Assembly (NCBI GenBank): GCA_963666535.1
Contig: OY762913.1
Span: 2,170,001-2,234,000 of the forward strand
DNA: 64,000 nucleotides
Source of the DNA: G963666535 sp963666535
GTDB lineage: Bacteria > Bacillota > Clostridia > Oscillospirales > Oscillospiraceae
Direction of reading: 5' to 3'
The notes under the pieces are model-generated. The model saw nothing but the letters and a program-made list of their open reading frames with translations, did no database searches and was not told where the DNA came from. The translations under genes were made by a program, and so were the position numbers. This document shows, piece by piece, positions 9,846-16,604 of this stretch. Position 1 is the first letter of the stretch. Every line of letters starts with the position of its first letter.

Positions 9846-10045
9846 CACCCATTCCCGCCGCCTCGCTTGCCGGTGTCCAACTTGGACACCGCCATCTCGA
9901 CATCAATTTGGGCAAGTCTTGCCTTTAATCTTGCCCTGTCGGCGTCGGCCTGCTCGACGGGTTTATAAAGCTTGCAGGACTTCCCGCCGACGCAGGCCAA
10001 TTCATTCAGGCACTGGCACTCAGGCGGCTTAAACGCAGCCCCCAA
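9845..10045 (-). CDS. Small Cys-containing hypothetical protein of the mobile remnant
   Basis: A 66-residue frame from a TTG at 10045. Four Cys occur near the start (ECQCLNELACVGGKSCKLYK), followed by a basic/acidic helix (ADADRARLKARLAQIDVEMA). The Cys pattern suggests metal binding. It lies between the CWGC protein gene (24 bp away) and the broken zinc-ribbon gene, all on the minus strand, and looks like accessory cargo of a mobilisable element. A 21-bp perfect palindrome (9871-9891) is embedded near its 3' end. The start codon is uncertain and the gene may be decaying like its neighbours. Confidence 0.4.
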   Translation of the reverse strand: MGAAFKPPECQCLNELACVGGKSCKLYKPVEQADADRARLKARLAQIDVEMAVSKLDTGKRGGGNG

Positions 10046-10069
10046 CGCCCAGCCGTCTGCTTGTATGTA

Positions 10070-10279
10070 CTATCTCTTGACACGGCTATGCGACCTCCCC
10101 CTTGTTCTCCTCGCGTTTCCCGCTGCAATGCCGCGGGCATTTTCATCCAGCTTTTTCGCGGCAAGCGCCGCGGCCTTGGCATCGTCCAACCGTTTGCGGG
10201 CCTCCAAATTTTTCTCACAGGCGGCGTGGCATCCCACATGCCGGCAGTCGCACCCCCAACAAACACTAATCGCACTCAT
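10070..10279 (-). CDS. Small Cys-rich hypothetical protein (CWGC...CH...C)
   Basis: 69 residues from the ATG at 10279, preceded by GGAGGGAAC. The N-terminus MSAISVCWGCDCRHVGCHAAC packs five Cys and two His into 21 positions, a probable zinc-binding knuckle, followed by a charged helical tail (EARKRLDDAKAAALAAKKLD). It is the first gene of the minus-strand remnant operon leading to the relaxase. I recall small proteins of this style from Clostridia phages and conjugative elements but can name no function. Confidence 0.55.
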   Translation of the reverse strand: MSAISVCWGCDCRHVGCHAACEKNLEARKRLDDAKAAALAAKKLDENARGIAAGNARRTRGRSHSRVKR

Positions 10280-10404
10280 GTTCCCTCCCCCGATAACTTC
10301 GCTCTATTAAAACCAACAATAAAAGCGCCGCTTTCTCTGACTTTCTAATGTTTGTAAAGCTTATTAGCTTTCCGGTTTTTTGTTTTGAATCCTCCAAAAC
10401 AATC

Positions 10405-10435
10405 AACATAATTTGTTCTGTTTTTGGTCACGCTA
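10405..10435 (+). promoter_or_regulatory. Sigma-G/F-like promoter of the 50-aa gene
   Basis: AACATA (10405-10410), an 18-bp spacer, then CACGCTA (10429-10435), compared with the forespore consensus TGHATA / CATACTA known from Bacillus. This is the weakest of three similar promoters in front of small genes in this segment. Confidence 0.3.
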
Positions 10436-10451
10436 TCTCTGAGGTGATCGT

Positions 10452-10604
10452 ATGGAACCAAAAAACAAACGCAAGAAAAAACAATTCATTTTTGATGACG
10501 GCGACAAACCCATTCCGGAAGATGCCTACCCGGTTATTGACACAGACCTTGCACGGGACAATGTAGAAAACGATCTGCCTGCCGCCGATTTAGAGGACTT
10601 GTGA
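10452..10604 (+). CDS. Small acidic hypothetical protein (50 aa)
   Basis: ATG at 10452 follows GAGGTGATCGT, a good ribosome site. The protein begins with a basic patch (MEPKNKRKKKQFIF) and then turns strongly acidic (DDGDKPIPEDAYPVIDTDL), ending in LEDL. It has no membrane segment or Cys. A sigma-G/F-like promoter lies upstream, and the leader (CTGAGGTGAT before the start) resembles those of the 46-aa and 60-aa genes that follow. This suggests a co-regulated, possibly forespore-expressed set. No family recognised. Confidence 0.6.
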   Translation: MEPKNKRKKKQFIFDDGDKPIPEDAYPVIDTDLARDNVENDLPAADLEDL

Positions 10605-10768
10605 TCATAAAGCCGTCCGTAGATAGCTTCAGTGATCCTGTCCACGCTCCCCGACCTGTGCATCCTGTTTGTTTAAGGGATACCAGTCCGGTACACCAAT
10701 CGACTTTACGAATCTGATTTTACAGTAACTGGAAGATTCGCAGCATTTCTCAATTTCGCTCATATTTC

Positions 10769-10798
10769 GCCTCTTTTTGCCCATACTAATCTGGGTGA
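10769..10798 (+). promoter_or_regulatory. Sigma-G/F-like promoter of the 46-aa gene
   Basis: CTCATA (10769-10774), a 17-bp spacer and a perfect CATACTA (10792-10798). The -10 matches the Bacillus forespore sigma consensus exactly, while the -35 is partial. Confidence 0.4.
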
Positions 10799-10803
10799 TA
10801 ACT

Positions 10804-10944
10804 ATGATTTTTGATTCTCAAATGGAAGATTATTTTGCTACCTTGCCACCTGAAACACAGAATTTGATTGTTCAATCCCATGTAAAAGTCAAAACATTCA
10901 AGGACCTTAAAGAATTAAGCGAATATTATAGAATTGAATTTTAA
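10804..10944 (+). CDS. Small hypothetical protein (46 aa)
   Basis: ATG at 10804, with GGGTGATAACT just upstream. The 46 residues (start MIFDSQMEDYFATLPPETQ) form an amphipathic helical protein, with NLIVQSHVKVKTFKDLKELS in the middle. It is followed after 6 bp by a clean terminator, so it is a complete single-gene unit. A CATACTA -10 element upstream suggests forespore expression. Function unknown. The MEDYFATLPPETQxLIxQS style recalls the PQQKQDLLLKVAS part of the 60-aa gene at 11573. Confidence 0.65.
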   Translation: MIFDSQMEDYFATLPPETQNLIVQSHVKVKTFKDLKELSEYYRIEF

Positions 10945-10950
10945 TCTTAC

Positions 10951-10978
10951 GGCTCTGCTTTGGCGGAGCCATTTTTTA
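10951..10978 (+). terminator. Rho-independent terminator after the 46-aa gene
   Basis: 8-bp GC-rich stem (GGCTCTGC / GCGGAGCC, one G-U pair), a 4-nt TTTG loop, then ATTTTTT. Confidence 0.85.
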
Positions 10979-10987
10979 ACTTTTCCT

Positions 10988-10995
10988 GGTATAAT
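10988..10995 (+). promoter_or_regulatory. Extended -10 sigma-A promoter for the copper-storage-like gene
   Basis: TGGTATAAT at 10987-10995 is a TGn-TATAAT extended -10. There is no good -35. It lies between the preceding terminator and the gene at 11044, whose promoter thus differs from the sigma-G-like ones beside it. Confidence 0.5.
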
Positions 10996-11043
10996 GCTCC
11001 TCTTTACGCAAATAATATGAAAAACAGAAAGGAGAACCGTAAT

Positions 11044-11382
11044 ATGGGACTAGTTTGCAATTGCACAGATAAATACCAGGCCTGCATAGACGAATGCAAC
11101 CGCTGTGCCCAGGCGTGCCACGAATGCATCAGGCTCTGCCTGAACGAGCCGGACGTATCGGCCAGGAAAGACCACATCTCCATGATGATGGAGTGTGCCA
11201 GCATCTGCAAGGAGGCGGCTTGTCTAATGAGTATGGACGCCAAGCACGCCAAGTCCATGTGCCAGCTCTGTGCCACAGTCTGCGATGAGTGTGCCACCGG
11301 CTGCTTACAGTTTAAAGATGACCATTGCCAAAAATGCGCGGTCGAGTGCAAAAAGTGCGCTGATGCCTGCCGCTCAATGTGA
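11044..11382 (+). CDS. Cysteine-rich four-helix-bundle copper-storage-like protein (DUF326 / Csp type)
   Basis: 112 residues from the ATG at 11044 (AAAGGAGAACCGTAAT upstream), with 21 Cys, mostly CxxC and CxxxC steps along predicted helices (QACIDECNRCAQACHECIRL, DECATGC, HCQKCAVECKKCADAC). This matches the DUF326/cytosolic copper-storage family, whose Cys line the core of a four-helix bundle and bind many Cu(I) ions. There is no signal peptide, so it is of the cytosolic (Csp3-like) kind. It is a single-gene unit with its own promoter and terminator. Neighbours are small genes with sporulation-type promoters, and a link to spores is possible but unproven. Copper binding is inferred from family and Cys pattern. 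Confidence 0.88.
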   Translation: MGLVCNCTDKYQACIDECNRCAQACHECIRLCLNEPDVSARKDHISMMMECASICKEAACLMSMDAKHAKSMCQLCATVCDECATGCLQFKDDHCQKCAVECKKCADACRSM

Positions 11383-11387
11383 ATCAT

Positions 11388-11410
11388 ACCGCCCTTCGGG
11401 GCGGTTTTTT
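11388..11410 (+). terminator. Rho-independent terminator after the copper-storage-like gene
   Basis: ACCGCCC / GGGCGGT stem with a stable TTCG tetraloop followed by six T. Confidence 0.9.
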
Positions 11411-11525
11411 CTAGTGAGGACCTATTCTCGCTGGCAAACTGCGGCACAATATGATTTATTGCAGGCATTCATCCCTCGCCCTCGCTTTTCCGCCCAGTCA
11501 CCATCCTTGTAATGATATTCCAACC

Positions 11526-11555
11526 TGTATATTTGTTTTTCTTCCGCACATACTC
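11526..11555 (+). promoter_or_regulatory. Sigma-G/F-like promoter of the 60-aa gene
   Basis: TGTATA (11526-11531), a 17-bp spacer and CATACTC (11549-11555). This is the best match of the three to the forespore consensus TGHATA-N17/18-CATACTA. Confidence 0.5.
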
Positions 11556-11572
11556 TTACTGAGGTGACAAAT

Positions 11573-11755
11573 ATGACCAATGATTTCGTCAATGCGTATA
11601 CCTTTGGATCACTACTGCGTGAAAATTTAAAAGCGGATGCCGCGTACAGCCGCATCATGCCCCAGCAAAAGCAGGACCTTCTTCTAAAAGTTGCATCCGC
11701 AAGTCCGGAGGATCTACAAAAAATCGTCTCCGAGCTGGAGAAAACCGCCCGTTAA
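11573..11755 (+). CDS. Small helical hypothetical protein (60 aa)
   Basis: ATG at 11573, with GAGGTGACAAAT upstream; a GTG at 11564 overlaps the ribosome site and is rejected. The 60 residues (MTNDFVNAYTFGSLLRENLK to SELEKTAR) look all-helical and soluble, with no Cys. The stop codon sits in the loop of the terminator hairpin, a compact arrangement. Promoter type and leader match those of the 50- and 46-aa genes. No function recognised; expression late in sporulation is an inference from the promoter. Confidence 0.65.
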   Translation: MTNDFVNAYTFGSLLRENLKADAAYSRIMPQQKQDLLLKVASASPEDLQKIVSELEKTAR

Positions 11756-11772
11756 TCCGGGCGGTTTTCTTT
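11741..11772 (+). terminator. Terminator overlapping the stop codon of the 60-aa gene
   Basis: An 11-bp stem (AAAACCGCCCG / CGGGCGGTTTT) with a 6-nt loop that contains the TAA stop, then CTTTT. Confidence 0.85.
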
Positions 11773-11812
11773 TGTGCCGCACTGGCCGCAGCGCACCAAT
11801 TATAAAAAGAAT

Positions 11813-12805
11813 TAGTGGTTATCCCTTTGAGTAAGCCACGGTAGAAGCAGCGAGCGCAAAAGCAACGCGGTCAAATAGACCTGCTCCGAAATCGCGTCTG
11901 CTAAAGCGAAAGGCATACTCGGCGAGATATTCGTTCATATGCTTGCCCGGCAAGCCGTGGTAAGTGAACAGAATGAAAGCCTTGGCATTGCTGATTGCAA
12001 TGTGAATCCAATGCAGAAGACCGTTATCTGGGTTATATGTTGTCGGCTGGTGGTCATATCCCACCAGTGCCGGAGCATAACTGCGGTAGCCGTCGCTGCG
12101 AATAACGGTGCCCGAAGCAATCGCACCCTGAGCAAAGTTCCTTACGGCGACTTGTTTGATGTTTTGTGTAACTTTCATCTTGAGATAACGGGGATTTCCA
12201 CGCTTATCCAACGACAGGGCGACGAATACCTTCGTCTGTTCTGTGCCCCGCCCACGCTTATTCCCTACCGTTGGACCACCGAAAAAAGCATCATCGAATT
12301 CGACATTGCCGGAAAGCTGGTGCATATCATCCCGCTGCTGCATCGCTTTGCGGATGTGAGCCAACAGATACCATGCCGTCTTATATGTGACGCCAATGGT
12401 AGACTGCAACTGCACTGCAGAAATACCGCGCTTATCCTGAGACACAAAGTACATGGCAAGAAACCACTTGGTCAAAGGCACATGGCTGCCGTGCATGACA
12501 GTTCCTGCGGTAACAGAGGTCTGATGGCGGCATGAAGCACACTGAATCATCCCATTTGACAGAACGCAATGATGGGAGGCTCCGCATTTGGGGCATACAA
12601 ATTCCTCTGGCCAGCGCTTATGAAACAGATATTCCCGGCACTGTTCTTTGGTTCCAAACTGCTGTTGGAAGCTGACCAGAGACATCTTCTTGGCTTTAGA
12701 CATGACGGCATTCCTCCCTTTTCCGTTTTCATGCCTTTAGTCTACACCTTGGTTGATCCCATAATCCGGACTTTTCGATCGGCTGATGCAAAGGGATAAC
12801 CACTA
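11813..12805 (-). mobile_element. IS1595-family insertion sequence, about 993 bp
   Basis: Terminal inverted repeats of 17 bp match exactly: 11813-11829 and 12789-12805 (TAGTGGTTATCCCTTTG). Similarity continues inward to AGCC. The single transposase gene lies between them. No identical target duplication is visible in the immediate flanks (left AAAAGAAT, right TTATAATG), so the flanks have diverged or were rearranged. Confidence 0.85.
11819..12703 (-). CDS. IS1595-family transposase
   Basis: 294 residues. An N-terminal zinc ribbon (CPKCGASH ... CASCRHQTS, ~residues 37-60) is followed by the IS1595-type DDE nuclease domain: EFDDAFFGG (first D), RSDGYRSY (second D) and NEYLAEYAFRFSRR (acidic third position). 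It catalyses cut-and-paste or co-integrate movement of its own element. The gene looks full length for the family, and its stop lies within the left inverted repeat. It begins about 100 bp inside the right repeat. Intact by inspection, so possibly active. Confidence 0.9.
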   Translation of the reverse strand: MSKAKKMSLVSFQQQFGTKEQCREYLFHKRWPEEFVCPKCGASHHCVLSNGMIQCASCRHQTSVTAGTVMHGSHVPLTKWFLAMYFVSQDKRGISAVQLQSTIGVTYKTAWYLLAHIRKAMQQRDDMHQLSGNVEFDDAFFGGPTVGNKRGRGTEQTKVFVALSLDKRGNPRYLKMKVTQNIKQVAVRNFAQGAIASGTVIRSDGYRSYAPALVGYDHQPTTYNPDNGLLHWIHIAISNAKAFILFTYHGLPGKHMNEYLAEYAFRFSRRDFGAGLFDRVAFALAASTVAYSKG

Positions 12806-12903
12806 TTATAATGATATTAATCCGGACGGACTAATAGTAATAGAACGGCCAAAACATAGAAAGCTGGAGCTTCCAAATGCCAAGTAAGAAAAAGGTGAGT
12901 TTG

Positions 12904-13839
12904 ATGATTTTATATTTTTCCGCCACAGGTAACAGCCAATATATTTCGGAGAGAATTGCCAGGAAGACAAACGATGAAGTCGTTTCATTAAACCAATTAT
13001 TGAAACAAAATAAAAAGGACGACCTTACCTCAGAGACAAAATCGTTTGTATTTGTCTGTCCAACCTATGCATAGAGATTGCCGCGAGTAATGGATGATAA
13101 TATAAGAAAGACCGCCTTCAAGGGAAGCCGCAAGGCATATTTTGTTATGACCTGCGGAGGGGCAACCGCCGCGCAATCCGACATGTGAAAAAGCTATGCC
13201 AATATAAAGGCTGGGATTTACAAGGTTTTGCGGAAGTTGTGATGCCAGATAACTACATTAATATCTGCTGAACAAAACAAAAACCTAGCTATATCAATGC
13301 TTCGAATCTGTTTTTGTTTTGTTCATGTGCAGTGTGTGTCTGCAAATCCAAACAGACAGTCATCAATGTATCTGAAGCAGCAAAACGGAACTGTTTTGCT
13401 GCCCAAAAGGGCAGAAACTGTCCTTTTGGCATATGCGATACGAAAATCGCATTTGTTCAGTGTACATTACATTATCATGTTTCCCGGTATTGATAAGGCA
13501 AAGGCAAAAGACATTATTGAAAAAGCAGAACCTTTAATCAATCGGATTTCAGTGGACATCCATAAGGGAATTCATTTTTCCGTTACGTCTGAAAAAGGGA
13601 TTGTTGGGCAGCTGGAAAGCAGCGGCACAATGAATAGCATATTTTATAAGCTGTTAGTGCACGCCAGAGGATTTCATGTTAAAGAAACAAAATGTGTGAG
13701 TTGCGGTAAATGTGCAGAGCTATGCCCGCTGAATAATATTGTCTTACCTGACGGCAAGCCCACATGGGGAAACCTCTGTACCCATTGCATGGCTTGCATC
13801 AATAGATGTCCCACGGAAGCTATTGAATACAAAAATTAA
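12904..13839 (+). pseudogene. EFR1-type flavodoxin/ferredoxin gene, broken by nonsense, frameshift and a MITE
   Basis: N-terminal flavodoxin part: MILYFSATGNSQYISERIA, then VCPTYA followed by TAG where the family has a Trp (PTYAWRLPR). The frame continues (LPRVMDD, AYFVMTCGG) and shifts near 13160-13185 into RHVKKLCQYKGWDLQGF and EVVMPDNYI. Here a 207-bp inverted-repeat element (13261-13467) interrupts it. The C-terminal part resumes at MFPGIDKAKAKDIIEKAEP and ends with two 4Fe-4S motifs (CVSCGKCAELCPLNN and CTHCMACINRCPTEAIEY). Intact EFR1-type proteins, about 260 residues, are predicted electron carriers combining FMN and iron-sulfur clusters. Removing the insert plus one target copy rejoins NYI to IMFPG in frame. 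Confidence 0.88.
13261..13467 (+). repeat. MITE-like element, copy A, inside the EFR1-type gene
   Basis: 207 bp flanked by the 7-bp direct repeat TACATTA (13254-13260 and 13468-13474). The ends are imperfect inverted repeats: ATATCTGCTGAACAAA left and, reading inward from the right, ATGTACACTGAACAAA. Inside the left end is a 16-bp perfect hairpin (13269-13284 / 13310-13325, TGAACAAAACAAAAAC arms). Near the right end is a small hairpin, TGCGA...TCGCA. No ORF of its own. It lacks about 45 bp present in copy B. Confidence 0.85.
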
Positions 13840-14018
13840 ACGAAAAGTAAGCCGAGATATTCTTTGAGCCCCCACGTGCCATTTTTGCCGGACGTATTTG
13901 AAACTTGATGGCCTATCTATAGAGATAACTTCCACATGATCATACGCTCTTACATCATGTGGGCCTTCCTGGCATCCTGTTCGGCTAATCAACAAACAAG
14001 CCGCCTTCTCCTTATCTA

Positions 14019-14270
14019 ATGTCTGCTGAACAAAACAAAAACTTAATCATATCAATGCTTCCAAGCTGTTTTAATTTTGTTCCTCTGCAAGGTTTTTTGC
14101 TGATATCGGCCGAAATTTTGCACTTTTGCTTTGCGGCGTGTGTCCGCAAAGCAAAACAGACAGTCTTCCATGTATCAGAGGCGGCAAAATGAAGTTGTTT
14201 TACTGCCCAAATGGAGAGAAACTGTCCTTTCGGCAAATGCGACTCGAAAATCGCATTTCTTCAGTGGACA
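14019..14270 (+). repeat. MITE-like element, copy B, upstream of the second PucR-type gene
   Basis: 252 bp between copies of TTATCTA (14012-14018 and 14271-14277). It begins ATGTCTGCTGAACAAAAC and ends in the inverted counterpart TTCAGTGGACA. It shares with copy A the internal blocks around AAACAGACAGTC, AACTGTCCTTT and the TGCGACTCGAAAATCGCA hairpin. It lies about 100 bp upstream of the PucR-type start, so it may carry or separate promoter signals. Confidence 0.82.
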
Positions 14271-14378
14271 TTATCTATGATTCCCTCCCACATGATCCCT
14301 GTTTTTCTTTGTGTTTTCTCACAAATTGTGATATACTATTTGGACAAAACGAAAAGAAGAAGAGGGATCGCTTTGGAT

Positions 14379-15677
14379 ATGCAGGATGGCCGCATTGGTC
14401 AAGCCTATCGCGCATTTTTTCAGGCTGTGCGGGACTCAGCCGGAACCAGTGGTATCATTCGCGCCGCCAGCCAGATTTTTAACGCACCGGTCCTCTTTGT
14501 GGATCAATATTTCCGGGTTTCTTCCCTTTATCCCAACATCTCCATTGGCGAGCCCATGTGGGACTATGCCATTGCCCACAAATCCATTGACCGCAGCAAA
14601 ATCTGGCCCCTGTTGGACGAATGCATAGGTAAGCGGGACGAGTTCTATTCCACCTTCTACGCTAACACCGGCACCTGTATGCAGTTCCCCCGCATTTTTG
14701 GAGAAGTGGTAATCGACGGCACCGTCATGGGCCACGTCATTATTTTTTTAGGCGGAAAACCCATGGAGATCCACGACCTGGAAATCACCGACATTCTCAT
14801 TGACGCACTGTATATCAAGATCCAGGGTCTTGCCCGTGGCGCGACCAATTGGAACCTTTCCATGAGTTCCAAACTGCGGGACTTGCTTTCTCCTGCCACG
14901 CCGCCGCAATTGACCCGACTGGCCTGTGAAACCCTTGGGAAATCGATGGCTCCGGGCTATGCCATTTTAGCTACTCCCATCGGCCCATTGGCCGCTCAGC
15001 GGGCATTTGCCCAGCACGCGGTTTTGCAGCTGCAGCAGCAGCATCGCAACGTGGTTCCCTTAATCCATAACGATGTGATCATCACCCTGATGGGTGAAGT
15101 AAAACCCGCACCGGATGACTTTTATCCACGCCTGGAAGAGACCAAATTTGTCGGTGGCCTGTTCTCCTTCTTTCGGGAGCATGAGCTGGTATCCGGTCTT
15201 AGCGGATATTTCACCCAGCTTGATCAGGTTTACGCGCACTATCGTCAGGCTGTCCTCACCGCCCGTCTGGCTCTGGCACTGAATGCGGAAAAGTCGGCTG
15301 TGTTCACAGATTATATGCCCCTGCCCCTGATTCTCTCCGCGCTGGAACGGGAGCCGGAATCCGCTTTTGTTCTTCCCATTCTGGGCAAAATGCAGGACTA
15401 CGACGCTGCCCACAATACAGAATATTTTGAAACTTTGCGGGTGTTTAGTCTTTCCATGCACAACAAGGGGCAAAGCGCCCTGCGGCTCTCCATTCATAAA
15501 AATACCCTGCTTTACCGACTGGACCGCATTCGGGAGTTGTTTGGCATCTTGTATGAGGACAGCGCCGTGGCCATCAATATTTTGCTCAGTTTTTTGATTT
15601 TGGAGCTGCGGCGTTCCTGTTCACCAGAACAACTGGATGCCTTGCTTCGGCACCCAAAGCCGGGTGATCCATCCTGA
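14379..15677 (+). CDS. PucR/CdaR-type transcriptional regulator (second)
   Basis: About 432 residues from the ATG at 14379 (MQDGRIGQAYRAFFQAVRDS). A TTG six bases earlier (14373) has better spacing to AGAGGG and is an equal candidate; longer readings run into copy B of the repeat. The C-terminal helix-turn-helix reads NKGQSALRLSIHKNTLLYRL then DRIRELFG, the PucR hallmark. The middle has the CdaR-like GGDEF-related fold (HYRQAVLTARLALALNAEK), and the N-terminal ~180 residues resemble a GAF-like sensory region (NAPVLFVDQYFRVSSLYP). It is flanked by repeat copies B and C in opposite orientation and has no obvious target gene beside it, so its regulon is unknown. Confidence 0.82.
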   Translation: MQDGRIGQAYRAFFQAVRDSAGTSGIIRAASQIFNAPVLFVDQYFRVSSLYPNISIGEPMWDYAIAHKSIDRSKIWPLLDECIGKRDEFYSTFYANTGTCMQFPRIFGEVVIDGTVMGHVIIFLGGKPMEIHDLEITDILIDALYIKIQGLARGATNWNLSMSSKLRDLLSPATPPQLTRLACETLGKSMAPGYAILATPIGPLAAQRAFAQHAVLQLQQQHRNVVPLIHNDVIITLMGEVKPAPDDFYPRLEETKFVGGLFSFFREHELVSGLSGYFTQLDQVYAHYRQAVLTARLALALNAEKSAVFTDYMPLPLILSALEREPESAFVLPILGKMQDYDAAHNTEYFETLRVFSLSMHNKGQSALRLSIHKNTLLYRLDRIRELFGILYEDSAVAINILLSFLILELRRSCSPEQLDALLRHPKPGDPS

Positions 15678-15696
15678 TGGCCGCTTGACCAGATTT

Positions 15697-15952
15697 ATGT
15701 CATATAAACGGAACAAATATGATTTTCTAATCGCATTTTTGAAAAAGCAATCTTTGCTCTTTCTACCGGCAAAACAGGCGCATTTTCCCCTTTCAGATCC
15801 GTTGCTGACGATCTATTTGGAATTTCGGATACACACCGCAAATCCAATTGCAAGGGTTTTCTCAGATTTCTCAAAAACCCTTGCACCTGAACAAAACAAA
15901 AACGGTGCGGCAGCATTGATTAAAGAGAGTTTTTGTTTTGCTGAGCAGACAT
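15697..15952 (-). repeat. MITE-like element, copy C, inverted relative to A and B
   Basis: 256 bp running from ATGTCATATAAAC (left) to GCTGAGCAGACAT (right). Read on the minus strand it starts ATGTCTGCTCAGCAAAAC and carries the same hairpin arms (GTTTTTGTTTTG), a second internal hairpin (AAGGGTTTT...AAAACCCTT) and the TGCGATT..AATCAT end block. It begins 20 bp after the PucR-type stop. No clear target duplication, so it is older or rearranged. Confidence 0.75.
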
Positions 15953-15966
15953 GATACAAACTGATA

Positions 15967-16018
15967 AAAGTGACACCCCGAGGCGACGGTACTTCCGCTC
16001 TCCCCAAGGTGCCACTTA
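15967..16018 (-). terminator. Probable terminator of the coaD-side operon
   Basis: Imperfect long hairpin, AGTGACACCCCGAGG with CCAAGGTGCCACTT. On the minus strand the distal arm is followed by TTTTATC. It follows the last gene of the uvrC-rsmD-coaD group. Confidence 0.5.
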
Positions 16019-16058
16019 TTTTTTTCAATGATTGACGTCCTATGTACTGCCCTTTTTG

Positions 16059-16601
16059 TTAATCCTCGTCCGCTGCCGCGTCGTACATGGAACGGCCGCC
16101 CATTCCAACGGCGCCGCTTGCAGTCGGTGCAACCGACGGCACTCCGCCCGATACCGAGCGAAAGCGAATGCGTGAATTTTTGATTTCCTCATGCGCCTCG
16201 GCCACCGCCTCTTCCGTGCGGCGCAGCGCATCTTCGCAATATTCACCGGCCACGCGCATCAGCTCGTGGCTGCGTTCTTCTGCCAAGCGAATCATTTCGT
16301 TGCTGCGCTCTCGCGCCTGGGCAAGCAGCATGTCCTCTGCAAGGATCTGCTTTGCCTGCTCCTCTGCCTGCTTTCGAATCAATTCCGCCTCGCGCTTGGC
16401 GGATGCAATATAATCCGCGCGCGCTGCCATCAATTTTTTCGCCTCGGTCAGCTCCATGGGGAATTGGGCGCGGATTTCATCCAAAAGATCCAGTGCCTTA
16501 TCACGTTCAATGGTACATTTATCGGGGCTGATAAGAACGCCCTTGGCCTCGTCGATCATCTCGAACAGCATATCAAGTAGTTCTTCCACACCGGTTGCCA
16601 T
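16059..16601 (-). CDS. Coiled-coil hypothetical protein (ATP-synthase-b / DivIVA-like helix)
   Basis: 180 residues starting 3 bp after the coaD stop, with AGAAAGGGTG upstream. Residues ~50-150 form a long charged helix (LTEAKKLMAARADYIASAKR, REAELIRKQAEEQAKQILAE), of the kind automatic pipelines call ATPase or DivIVA-like. The tail is Gly/Ser/Pro-rich and ends DAAADED. No membrane segment. In Clostridia a gene of this type commonly follows coaD, as I recall, perhaps in envelope or cell-division work, but function is not established. Operon position points to co-expression with coaD and rsmD. Confidence 0.75.
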   Translation of the reverse strand: MATGVEELLDMLFEMIDEAKGVLISPDKCTIERDKALDLLDEIRAQFPMELTEAKKLMAARADYIASAKREAELIRKQAEEQAKQILAEDMLLAQARERSNEMIRLAEERSHELMRVAGEYCEDALRRTEEAVAEAHEEIKNSRIRFRSVSGGVPSVAPTASGAVGMGGRSMYDAAADED

Positions 16602-16604
16602 AGG

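Noticed and set aside
11805..12813. Target-site duplication for the IS1595-family element
   Set aside because: The 8-bp flanks (AAAAGAAT and TTATAATG) do not match; only general AT-richness is shared.
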